64,000 bases of DNA from Papio anubis (taxonomy: Eukaryota > Chordata > Mammalia > Primates > Cercopithecidae), in assembly GCF_008728515.1 (NCBI RefSeq), contig NC_044989.1, forward strand, positions 75,975,754-76,039,753, in the 5' to 3' direction. Positions within the stretch are counted from its first letter, which is position 1, and each line of letters begins with the position of its first letter. A program made the translations under genes and the position numbers. Of the stretch, positions 27,101 to 41,400 are shown piece after piece. The notes below the pieces were generated by a model. The model was not told the DNA's origin and ran no database searches. It worked only from the letters and a program-made list of their open reading frames with translations.

Positions 27101-29443
27101 TTTATTTTTTAGTCTTGGACTTAATTTAAAACATTCTTAAGTCCTATTTCTAAATGCTTTGAGTTTTTGGAAGTTAGTGGGTAAAGGGTTTGTGGGAAAA
27201 TACATGAAAAACATGTTTAAAAAAATAAAAATATTTTTATTCTTCACATAATTTAGCTTAATGAATAATAAATTGTATTGAACAGGAAAAACACTAACGT
27301 GATAACTGTTGTAAATACGTTGATTCATGTTTTAATTCATCTTGCCTGCGTTTCATAAAGGTCATAGCTTGTTTTAAAAGGAGTGCATGCATGGATGATT
27401 CTATTTCTTGGATGTTGATAATCTGAAATACATATATAAGTAATATTTTGTAGGTCATCGATAATGAAATATATACATACACAAAAGTAATATTTAGAAG
27501 ATACATAAGCATATTTTTATGCTTAATTCTCAAAGAAACATTCCCAATACTATCACATCTCAAGTATAAAACATTGTGTGCAACAGACCTAGCTGTCAAT
27601 ACTTTTAATATTAAAAGTCAGAAAATTGACTGTCTACTGGAACTGTTATAATTATTAGAGATATATAAACTAAAGGGGGCCAGGTGTGGTAGTTCATGCC
27701 TGTTATCCCAGCACTTTGGGAGGTGGGTGGATCACCTGAGGTCAGGAGTTCAAGGCCAGCCTGGCCAACATAGCGAAACCCCTTGTCTACCACTAACAAT
27801 ACAAAAATTAGCCGGGTGCAGCGGTGCCCACCTTCAATCCCAGCTACTCAGGAGACTGAGGCAGGAGAATCACTTGAACCCTGGAGGTGGAGGTTACAAT
27901 GAGCTGAGATTGCGCCACTGTACTCCAGCCTCGGCAACAGAGCAAGGCTCTGTCTCAAAAAAAAAAAAAAAAAAAAAGAAACCAAATGGGATGGAGTGAG
28001 GAACATGCATTAAAGTTTGAGATAGAAGATTTTTTTCTGGGATAGAAGAATAGGAAAAAATGAAGGGTAAAGATGTTTTCACAGGCTGACGGTGTGGAAA
28101 GTAGGTGGGGGCACTCAAAGCTGGTAAAATTTAAAAAATTGGGGAATGGAGGAAAACTAACCAGAGACAGGTAACAAAGTTGTGATGTGATACAGAAATG
28201 AGACTAGTTGAAATTGAAACGCTCGTATTTTGGGGAGCAACAATTCCTCCTACGCCTTTGATACCCCACAGCTGCTGCTATGAATACATTAATGCTCAGG
28301 CTGACAAAATTTTAACAGTGTAATTTTTCAAGGAGGAATGAAAAAAGAAAATTACATTGTAATACTTCAGAAAGTAACTACCAAGTGATAGTAGAAGACA
28401 GCCAACTTAAAACAACAATTGGGACAAAGCATCCCATTGTTTAGCAACATTTTAATTATAAACACAAAATAATGTGGGCTGAGGGCAGTGGCTCAGGCCT
28501 ATAATCCTAGCACTTTGGGAGGCTGAGACAGGTAGATTGCCTGAGCTCAGGAGTTCCAGACCAGCTTGGGCAACATGGCGAAACCCCGTTTCTATTAAAA
28601 ATACAAAAAATTAGCTGGGTGTGGTGGTGCACGCCTGTAGTCCCAGGTACTTAGGAGGCTGAGGCACAAGAATCGCTTGAACCTAGGAGGCAGAGGTTGC
28701 AGTGAGCTGAGATCTTGCTACTACACTCCAGCCTGGGTGATAGAGCGAGACTCTGTCCCCCTCTTCAAAAAAATAAATAAAGTAAAAATAACAAAAATAA
28801 TGTGGAAAGTAGAGTATAATTTATTGTAATGGTTAATCTATTTTTAAAAACGGACAACTGAAGGCCCACCCTAATGTAAGAACTTAGTATGCATAAATCA
28901 AAAACTAAAAACAAAAATCTCAAAATATCTGAAAGTTGAAAGAAAAACCATTACAAACAAATTCAAAAGACAAAACTGGTAAGTTCACAACAAGCAGGAT
29001 AAAGCATTAAAAAATTTTAAGCTATAAAGAATTGTTCATACTCTAACAAAACTAGAAAAGAAAAAAAAAATCTCTACTGATAACCACAAAGATAACAGGG
29101 CAAAGACAAGAAACAAATAATTCACAAGAAGAAAACCAGAGTTTGTTTGAGATCAAAATACGATATGTAAAACCAAAATCCATTTATTCCTAATCTAGTA
29201 AACTAATAAAACTGGCACAATCTTTCTGGAGGTCAATTTTGTAATGTTTCACAGGCCTTAAAAATATTTAGACTTAATAATTCATTTTCTTTGACTTCAT
29301 TTTCAAGGAATTTTCCTTAAACAGATGAAATTGTAACAAAAATTTATATACAAAATTTTATACAATGTTACTTATAATAAAATAACTGCAAAAAACTTGA
29401 ATATCCTACATTAAGAGAATGCTTACTATCATCTTATTTTATT

Positions 29444-29474
<31 letters not shown>

Positions 29475-32400
29475 TTTTTGAGACGGAGTCTCGCGCTGTG
29501 TCACCCAGGCTGGAGTGCAGTGGCGTGATCTCGGCTCACTGCAAGCTCCGCCTCCCAGGTTCAGGCCATTCTCCTGCCTCAGCCTCCGAGTAGCTGGGAC
29601 TACAGGCGCCCGCCACCACGCCCGGCTAGTTTTTTGTATTTTTAGTAGAGACGGGGTTTCACCATGTTAGCCAGGATGGTCTTGATCTCCTCACCTCGTG
29701 ATCCGCCCGCCTCGGCCTCCCAAAGTGCTGGGATTACAGGCTTGAGCCACCGCGCCCGGCCTATCATCTTATTTTAAAAATGTGTAGGAAAAATACTAGA
29801 GAAAAGTATCTAATTGTGAGATTTAGACTTTTCTTAATTGCATAAGGGGTTTTCTGCAGGAAATGATACAAATATTGATATGTACCTTTTCATTAAGGCA
29901 GTCAATTAAATTTTCCACATAAACTTTCATGCTTTTATAGAATTTACAATTTAGAGCTTGATTTGATGAACTCTCTAGGTTCTGGATGGTACTCTTTGAG
30001 CTTTTGACATCTTGTACGTATTTTTCATACTCCCTCAGGTGTGAGCGGTGAGTTTCCTGTAGTAATGTTAATCTAAATAAATAAAATAAAACTTAGTTTA
30101 TTTTTCAAACTTTTTCAAAAGTAGGAATCTAATGCAAATATTTCCAAAGACCACCAAGGAAACTGACAATCATATAAATCTGGGTATGCAGACTAGATAA
30201 GCAAAGAACACCACAATAAAAGTAAACCCTTTAGCACCTGCTTAGGCCAAATACTCTCTCTTCAAGTTTTCTTGCATTTGTCTTTCAGAATCTTTCTTTG
30301 CTTTATATAAAGGACAGTGAGAATTAAGAAATTAATCAAGATTATAATGTATAGTAGGCATTATTAATGAAATATTTTAGTTAAGTAGAATATTTCTGAC
30401 TACAGCAGTATATTATATTACTTATAACTTGTAAGTAAATATTATGTAGAAAAAGCTAGGTACAGAGCAGGGTACATAATGTGCTTCCTTTTTTGTATAA
30501 AAACAGGGGAATATGTAAGTATATATGTGCTTGTAAAGATATACATATAGACCACCTCTGGAAGAAAACATAAGAAAATGGTAGCAATGGTTTCCTCTAG
30601 GGAGGGTGGTAATTTACTTTGTTCTGTATATCCTTTCCACTGGTTATTTTATGTTTTAACAATGAGAGTGTATGGTCTTTTTAAAATAAAAAACTTAGTT
30701 AATAAAAAATAAAATATAATAAAGTTATCCAGACAAAATAAAATGCTACAATAAATCAATGATCTGCTGCCTCTTTTTTATCCCTCATGCAAGGTTATCT
30801 TTGTACTCTAGGGGGCTGGCAAACTACCAGCCCACCCTTTGTTTTTATAAAAAAAGTTCTATTGGAACGCAGCCATGCTTATATGTTTACATATTGTCTA
30901 TGGCTGTTTTCATGCTGTAACACAGAGTTGAGCAGTTACAACAGCAATCATCCAGTCCTTAAAGCCTAAAATATTTACTATCCAGTCTTTTACACAAAAA
31001 GGCACTTGCTGACTCCTGTTCTAGATCAAAATGTCCAACAGAGAAATATTAAAGTAAATTATGATATAACAACTATATGGACAAACATGATAGTTTTTTT
31101 AAAAAATTAAAGGCTATTTGGTAATATAGAAAAATGCTTATAACCATATTAAATAAAAAAGTAGAATTTTGTATTTACTGATTTTAACCACGTAAAATAT
31201 GTTACAAAGACTAAAAAGACATTATGGTAGTCACCCCTTAATCATGGGGATAGGTTCCAAGACCCCCAGTGAATGCAAATAATATCAAAGCCTATATATG
31301 CTGTTTTTTCCCTATACATATGTAACTATGATAAAGTTTAATTTATATATTACATACAGTACGCCTGCACTCTGGGGCCATTATTAAGTAAAATAAGGGT
31401 TACCTGAACACAAGCACTGTGATACTGCAATAGTTGATCTGATAACTGAGATGGTTACTACGTGACTAACAGGCTGCTGGCTTACAGAGCAAAGAGAAGC
31501 TGGACAAAAGGATGATTCTCATCCTGGGCAGGATGAAGCAGGGCAGCTCGAGATGTCATCACACTACTTAGAACAGCATGTAATTTAAAACATATGAATT
31601 GTTTATTTCTGGAATTTTCCATTCAATATTTTTGGACTATGGTTTCACTACTGATAACTGAAACCATAGAAGGCAAAAATGCCGATATGGGGGGACTACT
31701 GTATACAAAAATGAAATCAATTGTGTTAGTACGATAACACAGGAGATCCTTTTTTTCCCCTATAAGTTTGTTTAATATCAGTACTTAATAATCTAAAAGA
31801 ATACAGTGCTATATCTCTAGTATTAAATATCTAGGACAAATGTAAATTTCAAAATAAGTATTGCTCACCTAGTATTTAATTGCTTCTTTATAATTTCTAA
31901 ATTTACTGGTGTAAATGAAATGGAGGTATCAAATTTCTTCACTTTTGAAGATCCACTGCCACGGGAAAGATCTATGTCTCTTTCCTAAAAAAATAAAAAT
32001 AGAGTTTTACAAAACCATTTCATTTACCTTCGAAACATTAACAGCATGAAAAGGGACTGGATGATCCAAGGTCTCTTCAAGCTAAAAAATTCCATGTCTT
32101 TGTAATTTTTCATGGTCCCAATAAAATGTTTTTAAATTCAGTTTTAAAATTTAGAAGTTTAAATTCATATTTAAGAAGCAAATTCTAAAAATTACATTTT
32201 TTAAAAAGTTTAGTTTTGAAGCTAATTTTGGTTATGGTCTAATGTACTCTCAGAAAGTCACCCAGTTTTTTAAGAAACAACAATCCTTCATGAATATTAA
32301 CTTGCGGAGCAGACAGACCTGTCTGGCTGACCTAACACCTATTTCCGTGATAGAAGTACCTATTTAACTCCAACTCCATTCTAGTCAATGAAAAGTAGAT

Positions 32401-35400
32401 GGAAGTCTGCTGGAGGATGTGTAGGTAAAGTTTTTACTTTTCTTTAAGACATTCTTTTTTTTTTGAGATGGAGTCTCACTCTGTCACCCAGGCTGGAGTG
32501 CAGTGGCGCGATCTCAGCTCACTGCAAGCTCCGCCTCCCGGGTTCATGCCATTCTCCTGCCTCAGCCTCTCAAGTAGCTGGGACTGGGACTACAGGCGCC
32601 CACCACTACGCTTGGCTAATTTTTTGTACTTTTAGTAGAGACAGGGTTTCACCATGTTAGCCAGGATGGTCTCGATCTCCTGACCTCGTGATCTGCCTGC
32701 CTCGGCCTCCCACAAAGTGCTGGGATTACAGGCGTGAGCCAACGAGCCCGGCCAAGAAATTCTTATTTGGGTTTTCTGTTCCTTGTAAAGAAATGCACTG
32801 CTAACATATATCTTATAAAATGGTATATTTCATATTAGCGTCCCGTCTAATTGCAGCTCCTCCACCCTTGGAATGTTCAAAAGATGCTGAAGAACCTCTA
32901 TTTTACACAAAGACACATGAAGAAAATTGACCAGACATTTAGCCAATTTCACTGGCTTAGCTATCCTTTTTATATTTTCCATGAAGCATCATCTTTTGTC
33001 ATTTCAATTCTCACCAAGCCTCCCATCCAGCTCTGCGCATACCTACAAAATCTCCAAACACTCTTGATATTTTGCAGTCAATGACCCATTCAAATATCAC
33101 CAGTTCCGTGAAGGCTTTATCAAACTTACTCATTTACCTTCCCTCCTATAAAACTTGACCACCCACTTGCTCCTTTGTGCCACCTCAGGACCCTGCACAG
33201 AGTTCTGTCACAGAACCTGTAGGATTTCACTATAATTGTTTTGTTTAGTTGTCTTCCTTCCTGCAAAGGTTGTACAACGTTGTAAGTGGCCGTAGCAGGC
33301 TAATGGTGACCCCATGAAAACATGTTCACATTCATGTTCATGTTCATTATATGGCAAAAGATGTAATTAAGACTTTGAGATGAGGTGCATATCCTGGATT
33401 ATCCCAATGGAGCCTGAATACAATTACATGTTCCATCCTAAGAGACAGGGAATTTTGGGACACAAGAGAAGAAGCAAATGTGAAGACTGAACAAAGAGAG
33501 ATGAGGCCACAAGCCAAGGCATGCCAACAGCCACCAGAAACTAGAAGAGTCAAGGAATGGATTCTCTTCTAAGAGTTTCTGGAAAGGGGGGATGCTCTAG
33601 TGACATTTTGATTTTGGACTTCTGGCCTCCAGATCTGAGAGAGAATAAACTTCTATTGTTTTAAGCCACCAAGTCTGCAGTAATTTGTTACGGGAGGCAC
33701 AGGAAACTAATACGGTGGCAAATGGTAGCTTTTCAATAAAGGAATCAGTAAATGTACTCACATTAGCAATAAAAATGCAAATCAAATAAGTGTGAGATTC
33801 CATTTGCACCAACTATACTTGCACCTGAAGAGGGCAAGATTATAGTAAAATATTCCCATGATATTGGTGACATTACAGATTGAGCTAAGTTTTCTTTAGA
33901 AGGCAATAGAGAAAAATACACTAAGTGCCATAAAAACATTTATCTCTTGATTAGTAATACAGTTCTTGGTAATTATTACAAAGGAATAGTTCAAAAACAC
34001 ACATCTGAACAAAAGAAAGAAGAGGAGGAAAAATAATTAAATATTCACTGATTCTTATTTGTTAATAAAAAAAAAAACCAGATTGCAAAGAACCTAAATT
34101 GTCCAAAATGAAGAATGGTTAAGAAGATTATGATTCAGTGACTCCAGTGAATACTATGTAGCTAATAAAATCAGTTATTATAACAATGTGCAAACAAGAG
34201 AAGGTAATTTATAGTATGTCAAGCAAGGAAATCAGAATTCAAAATTGTATGCATATTGTGGTTCCCAAACTGTGTGCAAAGGGATCCTAGCAAATTTAAA
34301 AGGGTGTAGTGAGACATTTTAAATTTTTTAGTGAAAAACCGTAATACTCAACATCTGTTGGACTACTAGCTCTTAGTTCACAGTTACATTAGAATGTGTT
34401 CCATATGGCCAGACATGGTGGCTCATGCCTGTAATCCTAGCACTTTGGGAGGTTGAGGTGAGCAGACTGCCTGAGCTCAGGAGTTTGAGACCAGCCTGGG
34501 CAACATGATGAAATCCCATCTCTACTAAAATACAAAAAAATCAGTCAGGCGTGGTGGTGTGTACCTATAGTCCCAGCTACTCAGGAGGCTGAGGCACGAG
34601 AATTGCTTGAACCTGGGAAGTGGAGGTTGCAGTGAGCCAATATCATGCCACTACACTCCAGCCTGGGTGACAAGGCCAAACTATCTCATTAAAAAAAAAA
34701 AAAAAAAAAAAGAGAGAGAGAATGGGTTCCATTCCTTTTGATGAAGTCATATTTGTGGAGCTGGGTTTTGGGACGACGCTATGATAAAACAAGCATTGTG
34801 TGAAGATCAACATGGAAATGAGTGACAGTGTCCAATCTGATTCCAAGGTTTGAAAAGTCATGCAATGCCTAACAGGAACACATATCTCATTAGTAAGGAA
34901 TTTTGGTTATTTAAAAATAAAATAAAAATGTTTTGCCTTCAAATTATCTGTATTATTTTTTTCCAAATGGTTAGTTCTTAGGACACAAATTGTATAAAAT
35001 TCTTTGAACTACTTAATAAATAGAATTGTTTGGTACTTCTTTTGGCTTACGAGTATCATGATAAAATTACCAAGACACTAACGGCTCCATGAATGAGAAA
35101 GTTTGGGAACCTCTGATGTATACTATGATTGCAATTCTTGACCTCATAGAGCTTATATTCTAGCAGCAGACCCAGAACCCAAATCTAGGACTTTTAACCC
35201 CAAGTACAGTACATTTGTTAGGTTTCAAAGCTTACTACTTGCTTAAACTTTACATTCATTCATTCATTTTTAGTGACAGGGTCTCACTCTGTTGCCCAGG
35301 CTGGAGTACAGTGGTGTGATCATAGCTCACTGCACCCAGAACTCCTGGGCTCAAGTGATCCTCCCAGCTCAGCCTCCCAAGTTGCTGGGACTATAGGCAC

Positions 35401-38400
35401 GCCCCACCAGGCCTGGCTAGTTTTATTTGTTTTTAGTAGAGCTCAGGTCTCACTGTATTGTTCAGGCTGGTCTCAAACTACTGGGCTGAAGTGATCCTCC
35501 CTCCTTGGCCTTCCAAAATGCCGGAATAAGCGGTGTGAGCCGCTATGCCTGGACAAATCTGGGCTTTAGTGTTGTTGTTGTTTTTAGTCTTAAATGAGAC
35601 AGGGTCTCACTCTGTCACCCAGGCTGAAGTGCAGTAGTGCGATCTTGGCTCACTGCAGCTTTGACCTCCTGGGCTCAAGCAGTCCTCCCACCTCAGCCCC
35701 CAAGTAGCTAGGACTACAGGTGTGTGCCACCATGCCTGGCTAATTTTTGTATTTTTTGTAGCAGTAGGGTTTTGTCATGTTGCCCAGGCTAGTCTTGAAC
35801 TCCTGGACTCAAGTGATCCACCTGACTCAGCCTCTTGGGCTTTGGTTTCTAATATAATTTTTAGCGCTTCATAGTGTCCCACCCTACTGTATTGCATGAA
35901 GACCCCTATTACTGGATATTTACTTTGTTTACATCTTTTTAAAAATTAAATAAAACACAAAGCTATATTTGTGCATGCAGAAATGTAACACAGTTATGTA
36001 TCATAATATAGGTATAATGTATTTGTGTATAATATTTACCACAGGGTTCACTATAATAAAAAATTATCTGAGAAATCACATGAGATTTAATATATAAATG
36101 ATAATACATCTATTCACTAGATTGCTATGAAATCATTAAGATGTAGTAGAAGTAGATACACCATTGCAGTGAGATGTCTGTTATATTGTGAAGTGAAAAA
36201 AACAGTTTCCAAAGAGAAAATTGGATATATTTATATTATACAGAACAGGTGTCTAAAAGTAAAGTTTGAGGCCTAAACTTTACTTTTAAGCATCTGTCCA
36301 ATATAAACTGTCAATTATTATAAAATTAATTATTAAGAAAATAGTACCCTCAAGGTATTTATAATCTAGTGGAAAAATAAGATAATATGCACAGTGTAGT
36401 GGGTTGAATGGAGGCCTCCCAAAAGATACATCCATGACTTAATCCCTGGAAAGTGCAAATATGACCTTATTTGGAAAAACAGTCTTTGTGGTTGTAATTA
36501 AGTGAAGGATCTTGGATTATCTGAGTGGGCCCTAAATCCAATGACAAGTATCCCTGTGAGAAAAACACACAGCAGAGACATGGAAAAAGCCACGTGAAGA
36601 CAGAGGCAGAGACAGGAGTTATGTAGTCACAAGCCAAGAAATACCTGGAATGACCAGAAGTTGGAAGAGGCAAGGAAGAATTACCTGCTCCCCACAATCC
36701 CCCAGGGCCTTCGGAGGAAGCAAGGTGCTACCAACACCTTGACTTCAGATTCTGGCCTCTGCCCTGTGACAAATAAATGTCTGTTCTTTTGAGTCACCAA
36801 GTTTGTGGTAATTTGTTATAGCAGCCAGAGGAATCTAATATACATGGTATAAAGAATGATTACCTCGATGATTTTAACTGCTTTTCTCATTTGTTGTCGT
36901 TCCCAAATATCCTGTTTTTCATCTTCCTGACTTTCTTCACTTGTTTCTTCATTTCTACTTACTAGGGGGAAAAAAAGTTCACATGTAAACATTTAATATT
37001 TTTCCATTTTAATTGCAGCAGCCAACATTTTTTGAGCTTATTCTACACAGGCTTAGCACGACTTTATGTGTTATTTATTCTTCACAATAATTCTGGGAAG
37101 AAGGCACTATTATTGGCCTCATTCACAAGTGAGGAAACACAGATATTGGGAGGTTAAATAGCTGTCTGAAGACTATGACGAAGCTGGAAGTTGGATCCTG
37201 GGATCTGACTCCAGAACCTGCACTCTTACCATACTCTCCCACTCAAAACACTACAGCCCTACATACTTCACAGTAAAAAAACTGAGAAAGAATGAAATGT
37301 TTGGTTTTTCTTATCAAACATCTCTCAATTACTACCAAAGAATCTAAACATTTAAAAGTAAGTTGTAAGGAACTGAGTCTTTTTCCAAAAAAAAAAAAAA
37401 AGTTACAAAAACCTTGGTTAAATGCATATATTATAAATGAGAAATGTGAAAACAGTCCTTTAAGGCTTAGCATTGTGGGTAGATGAAATTTTTTATTACA
37501 GCAGGGAACATTTTAATACATGACATCGAAAATCTCTGTAGATGCTTCCATGTTGAAAAAATACATTTATAAAGGTGACGATTGTTTTCAATGTTTTAAA
37601 AATAAGATACTGCATATTTTTTTTAACCTGTTAAAAAAGATCAAGGGGGGTCAGATATTAATAAACATTATTACATATACTCCTTGATAATAACATTTCG
37701 ATACAGATACATCTTTTAGAGGTCATAATATCATGGACCAAATCAATGTTAAAAACCGTTATCAACACTCTACAATGTGAGACAGCACATTACATTTTTA
37801 TGGAGATTTTCTCATAATATTATATTCTAATGAAAAATATCCTAATCTTCATATATTGGTATACACATACTTGATTCCTCAGCCATCCTTTGTCTAAATG
37901 TTTGAGGTTTTAGGGTAAATGGTATTCTCTTTTTATGGTCATCAGGCTCACTCTCAGGGTCATCTTCACTCTCTCTCTTCATACCAGAGACGGTAGAGGT
38001 ATGTTCTACATCCAAAGAAATATAGTCATCTTGGGCTCTGGCCAATTCACGTTTTCTGCGGGCTGCCTGAATAAAAGCTGCATCTGGGATCTTAACTGAA
38101 GGAAACAAAGAGGAAGACACTAAAAACCAAAGACCAATGTAAGTAAATATTTCTCACATTTAAGAAAAAGAAAAAAAGCACCATTTTCCTAAATTATTTG
38201 CTATTTTGATATATGAATGTGACTTTAATAAATGGCTCAAAGTCTGTATCAGCAAAGGAAGAAAACTTAATAGAGATTAAATATAATTTAGAAAAATCAA
38301 CCAAATCTAGAAGTATCAGAAAATATACAGAAACCACTTCATTTTGTCTTTTAACTCTCTTACTCATCAGGTACTGCTCACTTTGTTGAGGGGTGGCTAT

Positions 38401-41400
38401 TTCTCATTTCTGGAAGCTCTGAGACTGTCAGCACAGGGATGTGGAGGGGGCTGAGTGTGGTGTTCCCCAATCAGTGAGAGCTACAGAAGTTAGAAGGATC
38501 AATGACAGACCAGTCTGACTTATCAAGTAAGAGAGATACTACACTACGATGTCCTCCTTCCCTCCTACCCACACTTACAAGAAATCAGAAACATACTATA
38601 AACAGTAACAGAGCAAAGCCAAATTAGCCTCTGTGGTTCTATAGTGAGCCGCACGTGAATAAACATGAGACATTAAGAAGTGTAAAGAAAATAATCAGGT
38701 TCATTTACCAGGTGAAAAATTTTAAATGACAACAACTCTTAAGAGAGCCTTATTTTTTTCTTCATATTGTACAGCATAAACATCATTAGCATAAACTCTT
38801 CCAATTTAAAACAAGTTTCTTCATGCATGATCTAAGGTGAAATTTATCTTCATTCAGGAAAAAATGGTTTCTTAAGAACAATACTACAGTAAAGAAATGG
38901 CAAGAGAAATTTTCACCATTTTAAGCATTTCAAACTACTAAAAAGATGCCAAGCTACTGAGGCTCAAGTGAAATTTTCTAAACTTTCCCAAAAGTTGACC
39001 CAAATTCTTTGAGAAATAAACAGAAAAATGTCATGTACTTGGAGATGCGCAAAAGCTCCAATGTTAGATACAAACAAACAAAAAGAGATATATCACAGAC
39101 CAATATGCTTGACATCAGCCCTAGGGAAAATTAAAAGTCCTTGAGTAAATCATGAAGCAATAAAGTAATCACTAGAAGTCAATAAATATTCATCAAAAAC
39201 AAGTAATATAAAATCAGGTTATTTGCTTTTTTATAGATTAGTATTTACTTATAGACTACTGTCAGGGACATGATGAAGGTCAGGTGTCTCTTCCTCTTCC
39301 CAAAGCATTTAAGATTCAAAACCATCACAGCAGGTTATAGTAGCAATTCTCAACCCTGACTACACATCACAGTCACCTGAGAAGCTTGACATACCCAGGC
39401 CTCTATACCAGCAATTAAGATGTTGATCTGAGGCAGAGCTGAGCAAAGTATGTTTTTATAGCTCCCTAGAGGATTTTAATGTGCAGGCAGGGTTAAGATA
39501 AGACAGTTAGGTTCAAATACTCAAGTGTATGAATATAGACACAGAAATTCTTATTTTGGAAGTGATTTTCCTGCAGATGACTTGGTAGGGTTTAATTAGT
39601 AAGTCACAAGCAATGGGACACAGTAGTAAGATATTAGTGCTACATAAAGGTAACCGCTCAAGTGAAAATAAAGAAGTAAAAGTTCGAGGAAGAGAAGAGT
39701 ATTGCATCTGTCCTGTTTCTGCATATTCAATACCTAGTTCAAGGGTTCTCACACAGCAGATGCTGAGCAGACAAGGGATGAATCAATAATGTTAGCATAT
39801 TGTTCAATAATAAACACATCATGTTTTTACAAATTTATAACTTATGAATAATTCTTCACATACATCATCCTATCTGATATACAATCATCTAGGGCTGAGA
39901 GGTAAATTATCATCTTCTATTAATAACAAGCAGCCTCTGCTAGAGGGACTATTTCAAGGCAGATATTCCTTCCAAACACAAATAAATGCTTTTCTTCCAC
40001 ATGCCAGCCCTTAAAAGGAACACATTCCTCCATCTTTTCTTCTCCAGCCAGTAAGTCCTTTGAACTTTCAGGTGTTCCTCACAGGACAAGTTTTCAATTT
40101 TTAATCAGTGGGGGAGGGGCAATTCACCGTGCTGAACTGTTCTGCACTCCTGTAAGACATTTATCAATCCTTGCCTGTAGGGTACTACGTGCCAGCAACA
40201 ACTCAACCACTGTAATCATTTAAATAATCCCATACATTTTCAAACACTGCCCTCTCTCCTTAGGTGGGGGCAGTGCTGCCAACACTTCACAACCACTGCC
40301 TTATGCTGTTTAATCCACCATCTTCTTTTGTTTGTTTTTGAGATGGAGTCTTGCTCTGTCGCCTAGGCTGGAGTGCACTGGCGTGATCTCTGCTCACTGC
40401 AACCTCTGCCTCCTAGGTTTAAGCAATTCTTTTGCCTCAGCCCCTTGAATTACAGGTGTGTGCCACGATGCCCGGCTAATTTTTATATTTTTAGTAGAGA
40501 CAGGGTTTCGCCATTTTGGCCAGGCTGGTCTCGAACTCCCGACCTCACGTGATCCAGCCGCCTAGGCCTCCCAAAGTGCTGGGATTACAGATGTGAGCCA
40601 TCACACCTGGTCTAATCCACCATCTTTTATAGTAGCATTGTTTGGTACAGTAGCCACTAGCCCCATGTGACTATTCAAATACAACTAAAAATTCAATTTC
40701 TCAGTCTCACTATAGCCACATTTCAAGAGCTCAATAGCCACTTGTGACCAGTGGCTACCATATGGACAGTGAAGACAGAAAATTTATCCAAACCACAGAA
40801 AATTCTACTGAATAGCACTGTATCTAGAATCTAGACAAGGCTTTAACCGTTTACTAGATTTCAGTTCTTCATATTAGCTTAATCACTTAGTATTTCTGTA
40901 CCTTGAGTACATGGAGAAAAAAAATTACAAGGTTACAGAGCTACTGGTTGTTGTTATTTAATAGACTAATAAAGAAGCACTTATTACTATATTACAAGCG
41001 TTATAAAATATATTTTAATAATTTTATTTCACTAAAATGTGTTTCCTTTACAAAGCTATGTATTTTATTTTATTTTCTCAGAAGGGATCTTAGGCTTCTC
41101 TAGACTGAAAAAGGACTCCACAGCATAAAACAAGTTATAAACCTCTGTAAGATGCCAGATAAATATTTTTCACTCTGTGGGCCATAGGGTCTTTGACGAA
41201 ACTTCTCAACTTTGCTACTGCAGTGCAAAAGCACACACAAATAATGAGTAGCTGAAAGACTGTGATTGTGTTTTACTAAAACCTTGTTTACAAAAATAGG
41301 TAGTGGGCCAGATTTGCCACCCCTGAACTAGACTGATCTAAGACACAAAAACATTCATGTCACCTGTATCAAATTTTCAGTGGTTCCCTAAGCCCTATAT

